A DNA stretch of 33,578 nt from Phycisphaerae bacterium (GCA_018052735.1 JAGPMT010000031.1:1-33578), one strand, 5' to 3'; positions 1 to 7,636 are shown, counted from the first letter of the stretch. The notes: generated by a model not told the origin, from the sequence alone. Numbers and translations: made by a program.

Positions 1-57
1 TTCGCGGGCGTCATCCTTGCCGGAACATACAGGATTTTTATTTAGTTTTTCAGCCAT
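1..57 (-). CDS. N-terminus of an unidentified leftward gene, cut by the window edge
   Basis: An ATG at 57-55 on the minus strand opens a frame that stays open to the window edge. It gives only 19 residues, beginning MAEKLNKNPVCSGKDDARE. The stretch is hydrophilic and is neither a signal peptide nor a membrane segment. The ribosome-binding site is weak (AAAGAA just upstream). The AT-rich region behind it carries two perfect palindromes, as expected of a regulated 5' region, which is the main reason to believe a gene starts here. Nineteen residues are too few to assign a family. Confidence 0.4.
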   Translation of the reverse strand, partial: MAEKLNKNPVCSGKDDARE

Positions 58-82
58 TTCTTTGTATTAAAATAATCGTTTC

Positions 83-107
83 AAACAATTGTTTCATAAC
101 ATATGTT
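83..107. promoter_or_regulatory. Two adjacent perfect palindromes, possible operator
   Basis: AAACAATTGTTT (83-94) and AACATATGTT (98-107) are both perfect palindromes separated by 3 bases. GTTTCA is also repeated directly at 78-83 and 91-96. They lie 26-50 bases upstream of the leftward start codon, between a minus-strand TTGACA (117-112) and that gene. This is a natural position for a repressor site. The protein that might bind is unknown. Confidence 0.35.
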
Positions 108-410
108 CGATTGTCAAATATTTTCCCAAAAAAACTTTTAAATGCTGCAATTTTATTTGATAACGTAAATAATTCTAATTATTGCAGGCCTTTATTGTTG
201 TAAATTATTCAGATGATACGCTGTTCCCAACTATGGAAAAATTGCTGCAATTAGCAGAGTCGGTTTGGAATATTATTGAATACTAACTCTAATAGACAGA
301 GAAACATCGCAATATAGGATAACATCCTTGCATTTTTTAACAGCGGAGACTGGCTTATATGCAGGTTCGATAATTTTCTTTCTTATCAACTAAGTTCCGA
401 TAAACTTTAT

Positions 411-428
411 GTTATCACAATAGATAAC
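411..428. promoter_or_regulatory. Inverted repeat upstream of the thioesterase gene
   Basis: GTTATC (411-416) and GATAAC (423-428) form a 6-bp inverted repeat with a 6-base spacer. It ends about 10 bases before the strong AAGGAGAT ribosome-binding site of the thioesterase gene. It could be an operator or a hairpin in the leader. In AT-rich DNA such a short repeat can also arise by chance. Confidence 0.25.
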
Positions 429-450
429 TTATTATCAAGGAGATAGAAAA

Positions 451-942
451 ATGGACCTGACTGCAAAAACACCCTCTCAAAGTGCTGTAGAAAGCCGGTA
501 TCTCGTAATGCCGCAGCATGCCAATCCCTTTGGCACTGCGTTTGGGGGAGTGATAATGAGCTGGATTGATATGGCCGCCTCAATGGCTGCCCAAAAACAC
601 TGCGGGACAGAGGTGGTTACGGCCAGCATTGATTCGCTGTCGTTTGAACAGCCCATCCGTATCGGCGATCAGGTTGTTCTGCGGGCATGTGTAAATTATG
701 TAAGCCGGACCTCAATGGAAGTCGGTGTAAAAGTTTTTCGGGAAAATCCTATTTCAAATGAATGCACTCCGGCCACAAAAGCATATTTGACTTTTGTTGC
801 AATAGATGCAAATCATCGGCCTGTTCCGGCTCCGCCGCTGATGCCGCAAACTGAGGATGAGAAACGCCGTGCGGCTAACGCAGCTCTGCGCGTAAAGTCC
901 AGAAAATGTCTGCGGCAGCAGGTAAAAACAAGAGCAGAATAA
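451..942 (+). CDS. Acyl-CoA thioesterase, hotdog fold (YciA/BACH type)
   Basis: This 163-aa protein should hydrolyse acyl-CoA to free acid and CoA in the cytoplasm. It is one hotdog domain. The diagnostic stretch near residues 20-40 (MPQHANPFGTAFGG followed by VIMSWIDMAA) matches the helix and active-site loop of YciA-like enzymes, with the conserved Asn after the His and the Asp at the start of the central helix. A strong AAGGAGAT ribosome-binding site precedes the ATG. The C-terminal 30 residues are charged and variable (EDEKRR... KSRK). It appears to be monocistronic, with 254 bases to the next gene. The family is clear; the preferred chain length cannot be read from sequence. Confidence 0.85.
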   Translation: MDLTAKTPSQSAVESRYLVMPQHANPFGTAFGGVIMSWIDMAASMAAQKHCGTEVVTASIDSLSFEQPIRIGDQVVLRACVNYVSRTSMEVGVKVFRENPISNECTPATKAYLTFVAIDANHRPVPAPPLMPQTEDEKRRAANAALRVKSRKCLRQQVKTRAE

Positions 943-1008
943 TCCACATAAAGAGATCTTTAAGTTTCCACAAGACAACCTATGTCTTGAATGTATCTAA
1001 AAAAATTA

Positions 1009-1037
1009 TTGAAAAACTATTAGAATTATATTAAAAT
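1009..1037 (+). promoter_or_regulatory. Sigma70-like promoter of the VTC/DUF4956 operon
   Basis: TTGAAA (1009-1014) and TAAAAT (1032-1037) are separated by exactly 17 bases. Each hexamer differs from consensus at one position. Transcription would start near 1044, giving a leader of about 150 bases before the polymerase gene. Confidence 0.5.
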
Positions 1038-1098
1038 AGGTATATTGATTCGGGTTTATCGCTTGTGTTATTTTAAATAGCCTAAGCGGTTTGAATTG

Positions 1099-1139
1099 GA
1101 TATCAAGATTTCACGCAGTCTTCATAGAAGATTGATATT
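1099..1139 (+). other. Possible structured leader RNA upstream of the VTC gene
   Basis: GATATCAA (1099-1106) can pair with TTGATATT (1132-1139), seven Watson-Crick pairs plus one G-U. Inside it TCTTC (1119-1123) pairs with GAAGA (1127-1131) around an ATA loop. The two helices stack on the 3' side, with a 12-base bulge on the 5' side. It lies within the predicted 5' leader. It matches no riboswitch family I recognise, and there is no U-tract. Confidence 0.25.
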
Positions 1140-1196
1140 CGATGTCGATAATCGCTTTTTTCGTGTTGAATGCAAATGGGGGATAACAAAGATTAA

Positions 1197-2126
1197 ATGG
1201 CCGCCGACGAGAAAAATGATGTGTTAAATGTTGTTCAACCGTCCTCTTCACCGCCTCTGGAGACAGTCAGGCGTAAACGGTTGAGCATGCAGGCTGAAAA
1301 CGCTTCTCTCGTCCAACAATCGATAAAGCCAAGGTTGCGGCTGGAAAAAGTTCAGCCGCCTGTTGTTGATACAACCCTGCTATGCCGTTATGAGCTTAAA
1401 TATAGAATTACGGAATCCAAAGCCCGTGCAATCGCCCAATACGTCAGTGCTTTTATTCATCCGGACCGATATGCCAAAAACAAGCCGGGTAATGAATATT
1501 TGATTTCCAGTCTTTATCTGGATACACCCGCGCTGACCCTGTGCAACGAAACACTGCAGGGCAAAAAGAACCGGTTTAAGCTGCGAATCCGCGGCTACGA
1601 CGATAATCCTCTTTCTCCCGTATTTATGGAAATCAAGCGTCGAGCGGCCAATGTCATTGTGAAAAGCCGTGTGGGTGTGGAAAAGAGGGCTTTGGGCGAT
1701 ATTTTGGCCGGCAGGTATATCCCAACTCTAACCTACGCCAAAGATCGGGATGCATTTAATCAGTTTATGATGTATGTGGCCGCCCTGAATGCAAGACCGA
1801 TCGTCTTGGTCCGTTATATGCGGCAGGCCTTTGAAGGCGATTCAGACAATCGGGTTCGCATCACTTTTGACCGGCAGCTGAGTTTCAAAACTACCCGCCA
1901 GCCTGTTGTTACAGTCAATGGTTCAGGGTGGACTTCCGTAGCAATGGATTTTGTGGTATTGGAGATAAAATTTACGTCGCGTTATCCGCTTTGGCTGAGC
2001 GAGATGGTCAAAATGTTTGACTTAAAGCAGTCGTCGATGTCCAAATACGTTTCTTCGGTTCAGCAATCCTGCCAGCTGGGTTATTGTTCGCCGGAGGCAG
2101 GTTCGATATTGTGCTATGATGAATAA
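1197..2126 (+). CDS. Polyphosphate polymerase with VTC domain
   Basis: This 309-aa protein belongs to the VTC family, whose characterised member in yeast vacuoles (Vtc4) makes polyphosphate from ATP in a tunnel lined with basic residues. After a low-complexity N-terminal tail of about 60 residues, the domain runs from about residue 65. Visible hallmarks are YELKYRI near 67-73, the basic strand RFKLRIRGYDD near 126-136, FMEIKRR near 143-149, VRITFDRQLS, and the late VVLEIKFTSRYPLWLSEMV. The basic and acidic residues expected for phosphate and metal binding are therefore present. No membrane segment is seen, so it is probably cytoplasmic and may dock on the next gene product. It overlaps the DUF4956 gene by 11 bases, indicating tight co-expression. 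The AUG lies about 13 bases after a GGGGGA, so the exact start is uncertain. Confidence 0.85.
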   Translation: MAADEKNDVLNVVQPSSSPPLETVRRKRLSMQAENASLVQQSIKPRLRLEKVQPPVVDTTLLCRYELKYRITESKARAIAQYVSAFIHPDRYAKNKPGNEYLISSLYLDTPALTLCNETLQGKKNRFKLRIRGYDDNPLSPVFMEIKRRAANVIVKSRVGVEKRALGDILAGRYIPTLTYAKDRDAFNQFMMYVAALNARPIVLVRYMRQAFEGDSDNRVRITFDRQLSFKTTRQPVVTVNGSGWTSVAMDFVVLEIKFTSRYPLWLSEMVKMFDLKQSSMSKYVSSVQQSCQLGYCSPEAGSILCYDE

Positions 2127-2817
2127 TATACTGGAAATTATAGAAAATGCTTCGGCACACAGTCTGAATTATTCAATGCAGAGCGTTCTGCTGTCGCTGC
2201 TGCTGGCATTTGTACTGGGGCAGGCCCTCGCGTGGCTGTACTATTTTACCCACAGCGGTCTGTCTTATTCGCGTTCATTCGTGCAGTCGCTTATTCTCAT
2301 TACAGTGATTGTGGCGATGGTAATGTCCACCATAGCAGGCAGCTTTGTGGTGGCCGTGGGGCTGATGGGGGCATTATCGATTATTCGTTTCCGCAATATG
2401 ATAAAAGATACGCGGGACATCGCCTTTATTTTCTGCTCGCTGGTTATTGGAATGGCCTGCGGCTCTCAGCGGTATTCCATAGCCGTTATCGGAACGGTTT
2501 GCATTGCACTGATTATTTTATATCTGCATGTATCGGATTTCGGAACCCATACACCGCATAATGCCTTTCTGCGGTTCCGCTTTAACGGCCATTTTGGCGC
2601 TGACCATCCGATTATGCGGGTACTGAAAAAATTCTGCGGCAATTTTACTCTGATTTCTGCCCAAGATGGCGATTTCGGCAATCAGGATGTCGAATATGCT
2701 TATCAGGTTATGATTAAAAACGTTTCCAAAAATGAGGCAATGCTGGCTGAACTGCAGCAGATCGAGGGCGTCAAGAACATCAGCTTGACGGTTCAGGAAC
2801 AATTGCTGGAAATTTAA
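2116..2817 (+). CDS. DUF4956 family membrane protein
   Basis: This 233-aa integral membrane protein has about four hydrophobic segments (roughly residues 20-45, 55-80, 80-100 and 105-140) and a soluble C-terminal part of about 85 residues. The family signature GALSIIRFRN, followed by DTRDIAFIF near residues 90-110, is clear. DUF4956 proteins are commonly encoded next to VTC polymerases, as here, where the genes overlap by 11 bases. Their biochemical role is not established. An inference is that the protein is the membrane partner or conduit for the polymerase product. The C-terminal domain resembles a small alpha/beta sensor-like fold. The function is unknown, but family membership is firm. 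Confidence 0.82.
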   Translation: MMNNILEIIENASAHSLNYSMQSVLLSLLLAFVLGQALAWLYYFTHSGLSYSRSFVQSLILITVIVAMVMSTIAGSFVVAVGLMGALSIIRFRNMIKDTRDIAFIFCSLVIGMACGSQRYSIAVIGTVCIALIILYLHVSDFGTHTPHNAFLRFRFNGHFGADHPIMRVLKKFCGNFTLISAQDGDFGNQDVEYAYQVMIKNVSKNEAMLAELQQIEGVKNISLTVQEQLLEI

Positions 2818-2836
2818 TGGGGGGTGTTAATGCACG

Positions 2837-3982
2837 ATGCGGCGAATTAAATCAGGACGATTATTGAATAAAACAATTCCGGTGTTTGTGTGGCTTGCGG
2901 CACTTGGCGGAGTGACAGTGTTGTTTATCCAGCAGGGAAGCCGTGTGGATTTCAACGGCATCGTTATCGGTCAGGAACAAGCCATTACGGTTGCGGAGAA
3001 CGGCTATATCAAGGCCCTTCCGGTACGGCTGTATGAAGAAGTAAAAAAGGGTGACACGCTGGCGGTTGTCCAAATCAGTACAATTGGAAATGATATGTAT
3101 GATACGACACTCATCGATGCCCGCAGGGCAACTGCACAGGCCGAGTTGGAGCGGCTCAAAGCCGAACTAAAAGCCGCAGAAGCCCAGTTGGAGGCCGAAC
3201 AGATAGACCGGCAGCGGGATATCTTCGACATACAGCGACGGCTGGCCGTCGATGTGGAGCGATCGCGAATAAGCATTCTGGAAGCCAAAACCGAACTGGA
3301 ACCCAATCGTGCTCTACTCAAAGACCTTGAATTGGAAGTCCAGATTGCCGAAGACCTTTACAAGGATAATGCCATCGAATCCTACGAAGTTCAGAAAATC
3401 AAAAGCCAATGCGAGGTGACGCGAAAAACTGTCGAGTCCTATCAGCAGCTCCTTGCACAGGCCGAGGCGGACTATGCCCAAGCACAGCTTCGCCTGGATG
3501 AGTTTATGCAGTCGGCGGCATTGCCCTCTGCAATCGCCAAAATCCTTGACCCGCTTGCCAAAGCCATCACTGTGCAGGAAAAAGTTCTCGAGGAAATTAT
3601 TCGTCCGACTGATACGGTTATTTTGACGGCACCGTTTGACGGCGTCGTGAGCAGTCTGTTCTATAAACCCGGTCAGGCAGTGATGCGGGATATTCCGATA
3701 ATGACTATCGTCAAACCCGCACCGGATTATGTCGCCGCTTGGGTACCGCAGGAAAAGATTCCCCTGCTGCATGTAGATATGCCCGTTCAAATCGTTACCC
3801 GCCGGACACCCCAGCAGGCTATTACATCCCGCATTACGCATATCAGTCCTTCGCTGGAACTGCTGCCGGAGCGGTTGTGGCAAAGCCCCACGCTTCCGGA
3901 ATGGGGACAGGTGATTATTATCCCTCTGCAACCGGGAACCAAACTTGTACCCAATGAGATTGTAGGCGTAAAAGGCCTGTGA
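2837..3982 (+). CDS. HlyD-like periplasmic adaptor (membrane fusion) protein
   Basis: This 381-aa adaptor has one N-terminal membrane anchor (about residues 12-31), a first half of the biotinyl-lipoyl-like domain (ENGYIKALPVRLYEEVKKGD), and a long coiled coil (about residues 90-230, rich in A, E, Q, L). The second lipoyl half follows (TAPFDGVVSSLFYKPGQAV, about 262-280) with a beta-barrel C-terminus. This is the layout of HlyD/EmrA adaptors that bridge an inner-membrane unit to an outer-membrane channel. A GGGGGGTG ribosome-binding site sits before the ATG at 2837; an earlier ATG at 2830 hits a stop after six codons. The gene follows DUF4956 by 19 bases and overlaps the TolC-like gene by four. 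No ABC, MFS or RND pump gene is in this operon. Confidence 0.85.
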   Translation: MRRIKSGRLLNKTIPVFVWLAALGGVTVLFIQQGSRVDFNGIVIGQEQAITVAENGYIKALPVRLYEEVKKGDTLAVVQISTIGNDMYDTTLIDARRATAQAELERLKAELKAAEAQLEAEQIDRQRDIFDIQRRLAVDVERSRISILEAKTELEPNRALLKDLELEVQIAEDLYKDNAIESYEVQKIKSQCEVTRKTVESYQQLLAQAEADYAQAQLRLDEFMQSAALPSAIAKILDPLAKAITVQEKVLEEIIRPTDTVILTAPFDGVVSSLFYKPGQAVMRDIPIMTIVKPAPDYVAAWVPQEKIPLLHVDMPVQIVTRRTPQQAITSRITHISPSLELLPERLWQSPTLPEWGQVIIIPLQPGTKLVPNEIVGVKGL

Positions 3983-5649
3983 AAGCAATTCCAGTACTAT
4001 CTGCCATAAATACACGGCACAAGGCCGGCTGGGCAGTGTTCCTGCTGACAGGAATGCTGTTGGTGTGGGGCTGCGGACCCAGCCCTGAAGAGGCCGCTTC
4101 CGCTGCGGATAAGCGAATTTACGGTGCTATTGAAAAAGCTACAAAGAAGGCGGGTTTAGAGCAGAATGACTATTACCGGCTGGATGATCCCAATCAGCGC
4201 GAGGCGGTGCGGGCTGTGCTGCCGCAGAATAGTGTTTTGACTCTTACACAGGCAGCAGCGATGGCTGTAACGTACAATCGTGACTACCTTCTTGAAAGAG
4301 ACAATTTGTTTCAGCTGGCCAGCGGGGTTACAGATATTCAGCATCTTTACGAAATCATTCCGGGCGGCAGTATTCAGGAAGACTACCTCCGTCAGGATGG
4401 GCAGGAAACCCTTGGCACTGCCGGCGGGCTGGGGCTGGGACTGCGTCAGCTGCTGGCTGCAGGGACACAGGTTGGAGCGAATCTGAGCCTCACGTGCTTT
4501 GACCTTCTTTCAGGAGGAGACGGCAGCATTAAAAGCGGCTTTGCCAGCGTTTTTTCGGCCACCGTTACCCAGCCGCTGCTGAGGGGGGCCAGCCGTAAGG
4601 CCGTGCTGGAGACCCTGACGCAGGCCGAACGCGACTTGCTCTATCAGATTCGCTATTTCAATCGCTATCGCAAGACATTCCTTGTTACTGTTCTCCAAAC
4701 CTACTATGAAACGCTTCAGTTCTACGACCAGATGAACAATGCACGCCGCTATTACCTGACGCTTGCAGAAATTCACCGGCAAACCCAAAAACAGGCCGCT
4801 GTGGGCAGAGTGCCGCTGTTTGAAGTAGAGCAGACCTATCAGGATCAGCTTGATGCGCTGAATACCTATATCGACCTCCGCAACGATTATGGTCAAATGC
4901 TGGATACATTGAAAACAATGCTGGCTATTCGCCCTGATACGGAGCTTGTGCTGGACATACAGGAACTGGAGGCCCTGAAGGCATCCGATTTTGCGGAGCT
5001 GAATTTCTCTGAAGAAGCGGCGATTCAGGCGGCCGTAAACCAGCGTCTGGATTTGGCCAACGCGGCCGACCGTGTGCTGGACGCCCAGCGTCATGTCGAA
5101 ATTGCAGCAGAAATGCTCGGAGCCGATTTGGCACTTATCGGCACAACGTCTGTTGGGTCATTTGGCGCTTCACCCGATGACTTGCGCCGCACCGAAGATA
5201 TGTACAACTTGTCGCTGCGTATGGACCTGCCTCTGGACCGCAAGGCGGAACAGAACCGCTACCGTCTGACCCTTGCCGAATTAATGCAAAACCAGCGGAC
5301 CCATCAGGGAATCACCGATCAGGTGATTCAGGAAGTCCGCTCGGCATTTCGCAATCTTCGGACAGCACATGAGCAGTACCGCTTAGCTCTGAATGCGCAG
5401 GAACTTGCCCAAAAACGGATGCACAACACCCTGCGACTCCAAAAAGTCGGACGTGCTAATATGCGTGATGTGCTGGATGCTCACGAGGATTACTATGAGG
5501 CGCAAGAAAACGCAACCGATGCTTTAGTCGAATATGCTGTTGCGGCATTGAATCTCTATCTGGCAACCGATACGCTTAAAGTCCAGCCCGATGGCCAGCT
5601 TCTAAAGAGTGCCGACAGCTTCGGCAATTCAATGCCAAACAATAATTAG
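3979..5649 (+). CDS. TolC-like outer-membrane efflux lipoprotein
   Basis: This 556-aa protein is of the outer-membrane factor family, forming a trimeric channel through the outer membrane and periplasm. A signal peptide ends in a lipobox with Cys32 (LVWGC), so it is probably lipid-anchored. Two repeats of long helices with short beta segments are visible; the TQPLLRG motif near residues 198-204 is typical of one beta-barrel entry. The GTG start at 3979 overlaps the adaptor stop (GTGA), showing translational coupling. Its adaptor and the VTC/DUF4956 pair are its only operon partners. The N-terminal 80 residues after the Cys are an extra polar extension compared with TolC itself. Confidence 0.85.
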   Translation: MKAIPVLSAINTRHKAGWAVFLLTGMLLVWGCGPSPEEAASAADKRIYGAIEKATKKAGLEQNDYYRLDDPNQREAVRAVLPQNSVLTLTQAAAMAVTYNRDYLLERDNLFQLASGVTDIQHLYEIIPGGSIQEDYLRQDGQETLGTAGGLGLGLRQLLAAGTQVGANLSLTCFDLLSGGDGSIKSGFASVFSATVTQPLLRGASRKAVLETLTQAERDLLYQIRYFNRYRKTFLVTVLQTYYETLQFYDQMNNARRYYLTLAEIHRQTQKQAAVGRVPLFEVEQTYQDQLDALNTYIDLRNDYGQMLDTLKTMLAIRPDTELVLDIQELEALKASDFAELNFSEEAAIQAAVNQRLDLANAADRVLDAQRHVEIAAEMLGADLALIGTTSVGSFGASPDDLRRTEDMYNLSLRMDLPLDRKAEQNRYRLTLAELMQNQRTHQGITDQVIQEVRSAFRNLRTAHEQYRLALNAQELAQKRMHNTLRLQKVGRANMRDVLDAHEDYYEAQENATDALVEYAVAALNLYLATDTLKVQPDGQLLKSADSFGNSMPNNN

Positions 5650-5969
5650 TCGAAAAACTGTAAACAAAACTAATTCTTGCGTTTACAGGTTTACAATCAG
5701 TGCAGTAAAAAGGATAATGCTGATAAAGTTCGCTCTTATTCCCAATGTCAGTTACAAATCCCGCTGGGAGGATACTAAGACCAAAACATCAGGCATCTTT
5801 ATTACTGTGAAGTTGTCAATCTACAAGATACATATTATCCAGATGCAATCTTGCAGAGATAGAAAATTTGTTTTTTTTATAGACATAATGAATGGAAGCT
5901 GTTATATTATTTGTCTTTGATTAAGTTTAATGATCATATTGCTGAATATAATAAGAGGAAATTAAAGAT
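5650..5969. other. Intergenic region, rpmA promoter and an inverted repeat
   Basis: This gap of 320 bases separates the TolC-like gene from rpmA. CTGTAAAC (5658-5665) and GTTTACAG (5681-5688) form an 8-bp inverted repeat right after the stop. No U-tract follows, so it is at best a weak or Rho-assisted terminator or an mRNA 3'-end structure. The rpmA promoter lies at 5880-5908. An open frame across this region is hydrophilic with no family resemblance, and I consider it chance. Confidence 0.5.
5880..5908 (+). promoter_or_regulatory. Sigma70-like promoter of rpmA
   Basis: TAGACA (5880-5885) and TATATT (5903-5908) are separated by 17 bases, and each hexamer matches consensus at five of six positions. 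Transcription would start near 5915, leaving a 55-base leader before the bL27 start codon. Confidence 0.55.
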
Positions 5970-6209
5970 ATGGCACATAAAAAAGGACAAGGTTCAACGC
6001 GAAATGGGCGTGACAGCAATCCGAAGTACCGAGGGGTAAAGCTGTTCGGCGGACAATTTGCCAAAGCAGGAGCGATTCTGGTCCGTCAGTGCGGGACAAA
6101 GTTTCATCCGGGTTTTAATGTCGGAATGGGAAAGGATTTCACATTATTTGCCAAAACAGACGGCATCGTGCAATACCGCGGTAAAAGGGTAGATATAGAT
6201 ACCAACTAA
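5970..6209 (+). CDS. rpmA: 50S ribosomal protein bL27
   Basis: This 79-aa protein is bL27 of the large ribosomal subunit, whose N-terminal tail reaches the peptidyl-transferase centre. The sequence begins [16 protein letters not shown] and continues with [20 protein letters not shown]-like and [10 protein letters not shown] segments, all family hallmarks. Length is slightly below the usual 85 because the basic C-terminal tail is short. The N-terminus lacks the cleavable extension found in Firmicutes. An AAGAGGA ribosome-binding site precedes the ATG. In many bacteria rpmA follows rplU; here it stands alone with its own promoter and terminator, so rplU must be elsewhere. Confidence 0.96.
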   Translation: MAHKKGQGSTRNGRDSNPKYRGVKLFGGQFAKAGAILVRQCGTKFHPGFNVGMGKDFTLFAKTDGIVQYRGKRVDIDTN

Positions 6210-6255
6210 CATACCTTAACTATTCTAAGCGGTTGAAGACATTTACAGTCTCTTT

Positions 6256-6288
6256 CAGCCCTGTCCATGAAAAGTCAGGGCTGTTTTT
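6256..6288 (+). terminator. Rho-independent terminator of rpmA
   Basis: CAGCCCTG (6256-6263) pairs perfectly with CAGGGCTG (6276-6283) around a 12-base loop and is followed immediately by five T residues (6284-6288). It lies 47 bases after the rpmA stop codon. Confidence 0.85.
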
Positions 6289-6489
6289 ATAGATATTCTC
6301 TAAAAACAGTTAATTTGGAGAATTTGGATTTTTAAAAAAGCAGCTTTTGTAAAATTAACGAAAATCTTCAAGAATTTGAGTAATAATTTCTGTTTTTTCG
6401 GCATTATTATATAGAGAAGCATAGAGACGAGTTTGGAAAGACTCGAAAAAAGAGAGAAAACCGAAGAAACCGAAGAAAAGTGAGCTTTT

Positions 6490-6711
6490 ATGATTAAGTT
6501 TGATTGCATTAAATGCGGACATAGTTATCGTGTCCCCGATGAGTATGCGGGGAAACGAACTCGCTGCAAGGAATGCAGTACCATCAACATTATCCCAACC
6601 CCTGAAAAAGAAAAGGTGGGTTGCGGCGACAGCATTGCGGCCTATAACAGCCTGCTGGAAGAACTGTCGAAATATGAAAAGCAGGCGCCAGCAATTGACA
6701 GTGAGTCCTGA
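6490..6711 (+). CDS. Small zinc-ribbon protein
   Basis: This 73-aa protein has an N-terminal zinc ribbon with CIKCGHSYRVPDEYAGK followed by CKEC, giving two CxxC knuckles around residues 6-9 and 26-29. The rest is a short acidic/polar helix without known motifs. Ribbons with this VPDEYAGK pattern are common at the front of planctomycete proteins, where the rest is variable. Here almost nothing follows, so it may be an adaptor or a vestigial form. Upstream is a purine-rich tract with a tandem ACCGAAGAA repeat (6460-6477) but no clear Shine-Dalgarno match. The partner and the function are unknown. Confidence 0.65.
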   Translation: MIKFDCIKCGHSYRVPDEYAGKRTRCKECSTINIIPTPEKEKVGCGDSIAAYNSLLEELSKYEKQAPAIDSES

Positions 6712-6830
6712 ACATTCCCGAAGTGAGCAATCGAATAGATTAAAATACGGGGGGAAAGGTTTATTGTGTAAATAAACCATATGTTATCGGGCATAGAGGG
6801 GAAACAGTAATACCAAGTCATTTTTTCATA

Positions 6831-6857
6831 TGGACAAAACACTTTTTGGGCTATAGT
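6831..6857 (+). promoter_or_regulatory. Possible rsmE promoter and leader hairpin
   Basis: TGGACA (6831-6836) and TATAGT (6852-6857) each match consensus at five positions, but the spacer is only 15 bases. Just downstream GCTGAAA (6860-6866) and TTTCAGC (6884-6890) form a 7-bp inverted repeat in the short leader before rsmE. Confidence 0.35.
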
Positions 6858-6904
6858 GCGCTGAAAAAATTGCTGTCTGAGAGTTTCAGCTGGGACTATA
6901 AGTG

Positions 6905-7636
6905 ATGCGAATACCCCGTTTTTTCTGTGAATCTATTGTCGATGAATCTATCTTGGATTTACCTGAATCTGCTCACCTGTACCGCGTATTGCGCGGAAAA
7001 CCGGGAACAAGGGTTGAGCTTTTCGATGGCAAAGGCACATTGGCCGCAGGTATTGTAAGCCGCATCGAGAAAAAGCAAGTTTATGTCAGGATACAAACGA
7101 TTCATCAGATTCGACCCCGTGAAACCGGACGCATTATTTTGGCAATTAGTTACGCCAAAGGTCAGCGGTTTGACTGGCTGGTTGAAAAATGCACAGAACT
7201 CGGGGTGGACCATATTGCAGCGGTTTTGTTTGACAGAACCGTAAAGCTGGGCAGTCCAACGATCGCGGAGCGTATCGATAAAATCGCTATAGCTGCATCC
7301 AAGCAGTGCGGACGGCTCTTTTTGCCAGTTATTAGCGGACCGGCTGGGCTGAGGGAATCACTTGATTTTTTACGCACAATGTATGCAAATGCTGCTCTGT
7401 TATTCGGGGATCCTCACGGGCAGCCGTTACATCAGAACCAGTCGGATTCAGCCGGACGGGACTTCATCGTGCTGATCGGTCCGGAAGGCGGATTTACGGA
7501 AACCGAAATCGAGGTGCTTCAAAATGCCGGTGCCCTGCCGGTCTGTCTGAATCCCAATATATTACGCATTGAAACGGCTGCGGCAGCATTCTGCGCTGTT
7601 CTTGCCGCCGGCCGTCTATCCGAACCGGCTCAATAG
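6905..7636 (+). CDS. rsmE: 16S rRNA m3U1498 methyltransferase RsmE
   Basis: This 243-aa SPOUT-class methyltransferase should methylate N3 of uridine 1498 of 16S rRNA using SAM. The N-terminal PUA-like part starts MRIPRFFC and includes the HLYRVLRGKPG motif. The C-terminal trefoil-knot SAM site is clear: LIGPEGGFTETEIE, followed by the late LNPNILRIETAAAAF. Length is normal. I chose the ATG at 6905 because MRIPRFF is the usual family start; a GTG directly before it (6902) is an alternative. The gene converges on the MetX-MetW gene with a 15-base gap and no terminator between them. Confidence 0.92.
   Translation: MRIPRFFCESIVDESILDLPESAHLYRVLRGKPGTRVELFDGKGTLAAGIVSRIEKKQVYVRIQTIHQIRPRETGRIILAISYAKGQRFDWLVEKCTELGVDHIAAVLFDRTVKLGSPTIAERIDKIAIAASKQCGRLFLPVISGPAGLRESLDFLRTMYANAALLFGDPHGQPLHQNQSDSAGRDFIVLIGPEGGFTETEIEVLQNAGALPVCLNPNILRIETAAAAFCAVLAAGRLSEPAQ

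Larger units (their letters stand above)
58..450. other. Intergenic region between divergent genes, with palindromes
   Basis: This AT-rich gap of about 390 bases separates the leftward partial gene from the thioesterase gene. No convincing coding frame is visible. It contains the 12-bp and 10-bp palindromes near 83-107, a TTGACA hexamer on the minus strand at 117-112 without a good -10 at the usual distance, and a GTTATC/GATAAC inverted repeat at 411-428 just ahead of the thioesterase start. The middle part (about 120-400) shows nothing I can name. Confidence 0.5.

Noticed and set aside
971-989. CAAGAC/GTCTTG hairpin after the thioesterase gene as a terminator
   Set aside because: The 6-bp stem is not followed by a U-tract on the plus strand and it is only 29 bases after the stop; chance is likely.
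5609-5920. Open frame of 103 codons after the TolC-like gene
   Set aside because: It starts inside the preceding gene in another frame, has no ribosome-binding site or family resemblance, and runs into the rpmA promoter.
1082-6236. CTAAGCGGTT seen both near 1082 and near 6225, considered as a dispersed regulatory repeat
   Set aside because: Only ten bases match exactly, the two contexts differ (leader of one operon, 3' region of rpmA), and no third copy was noticed.
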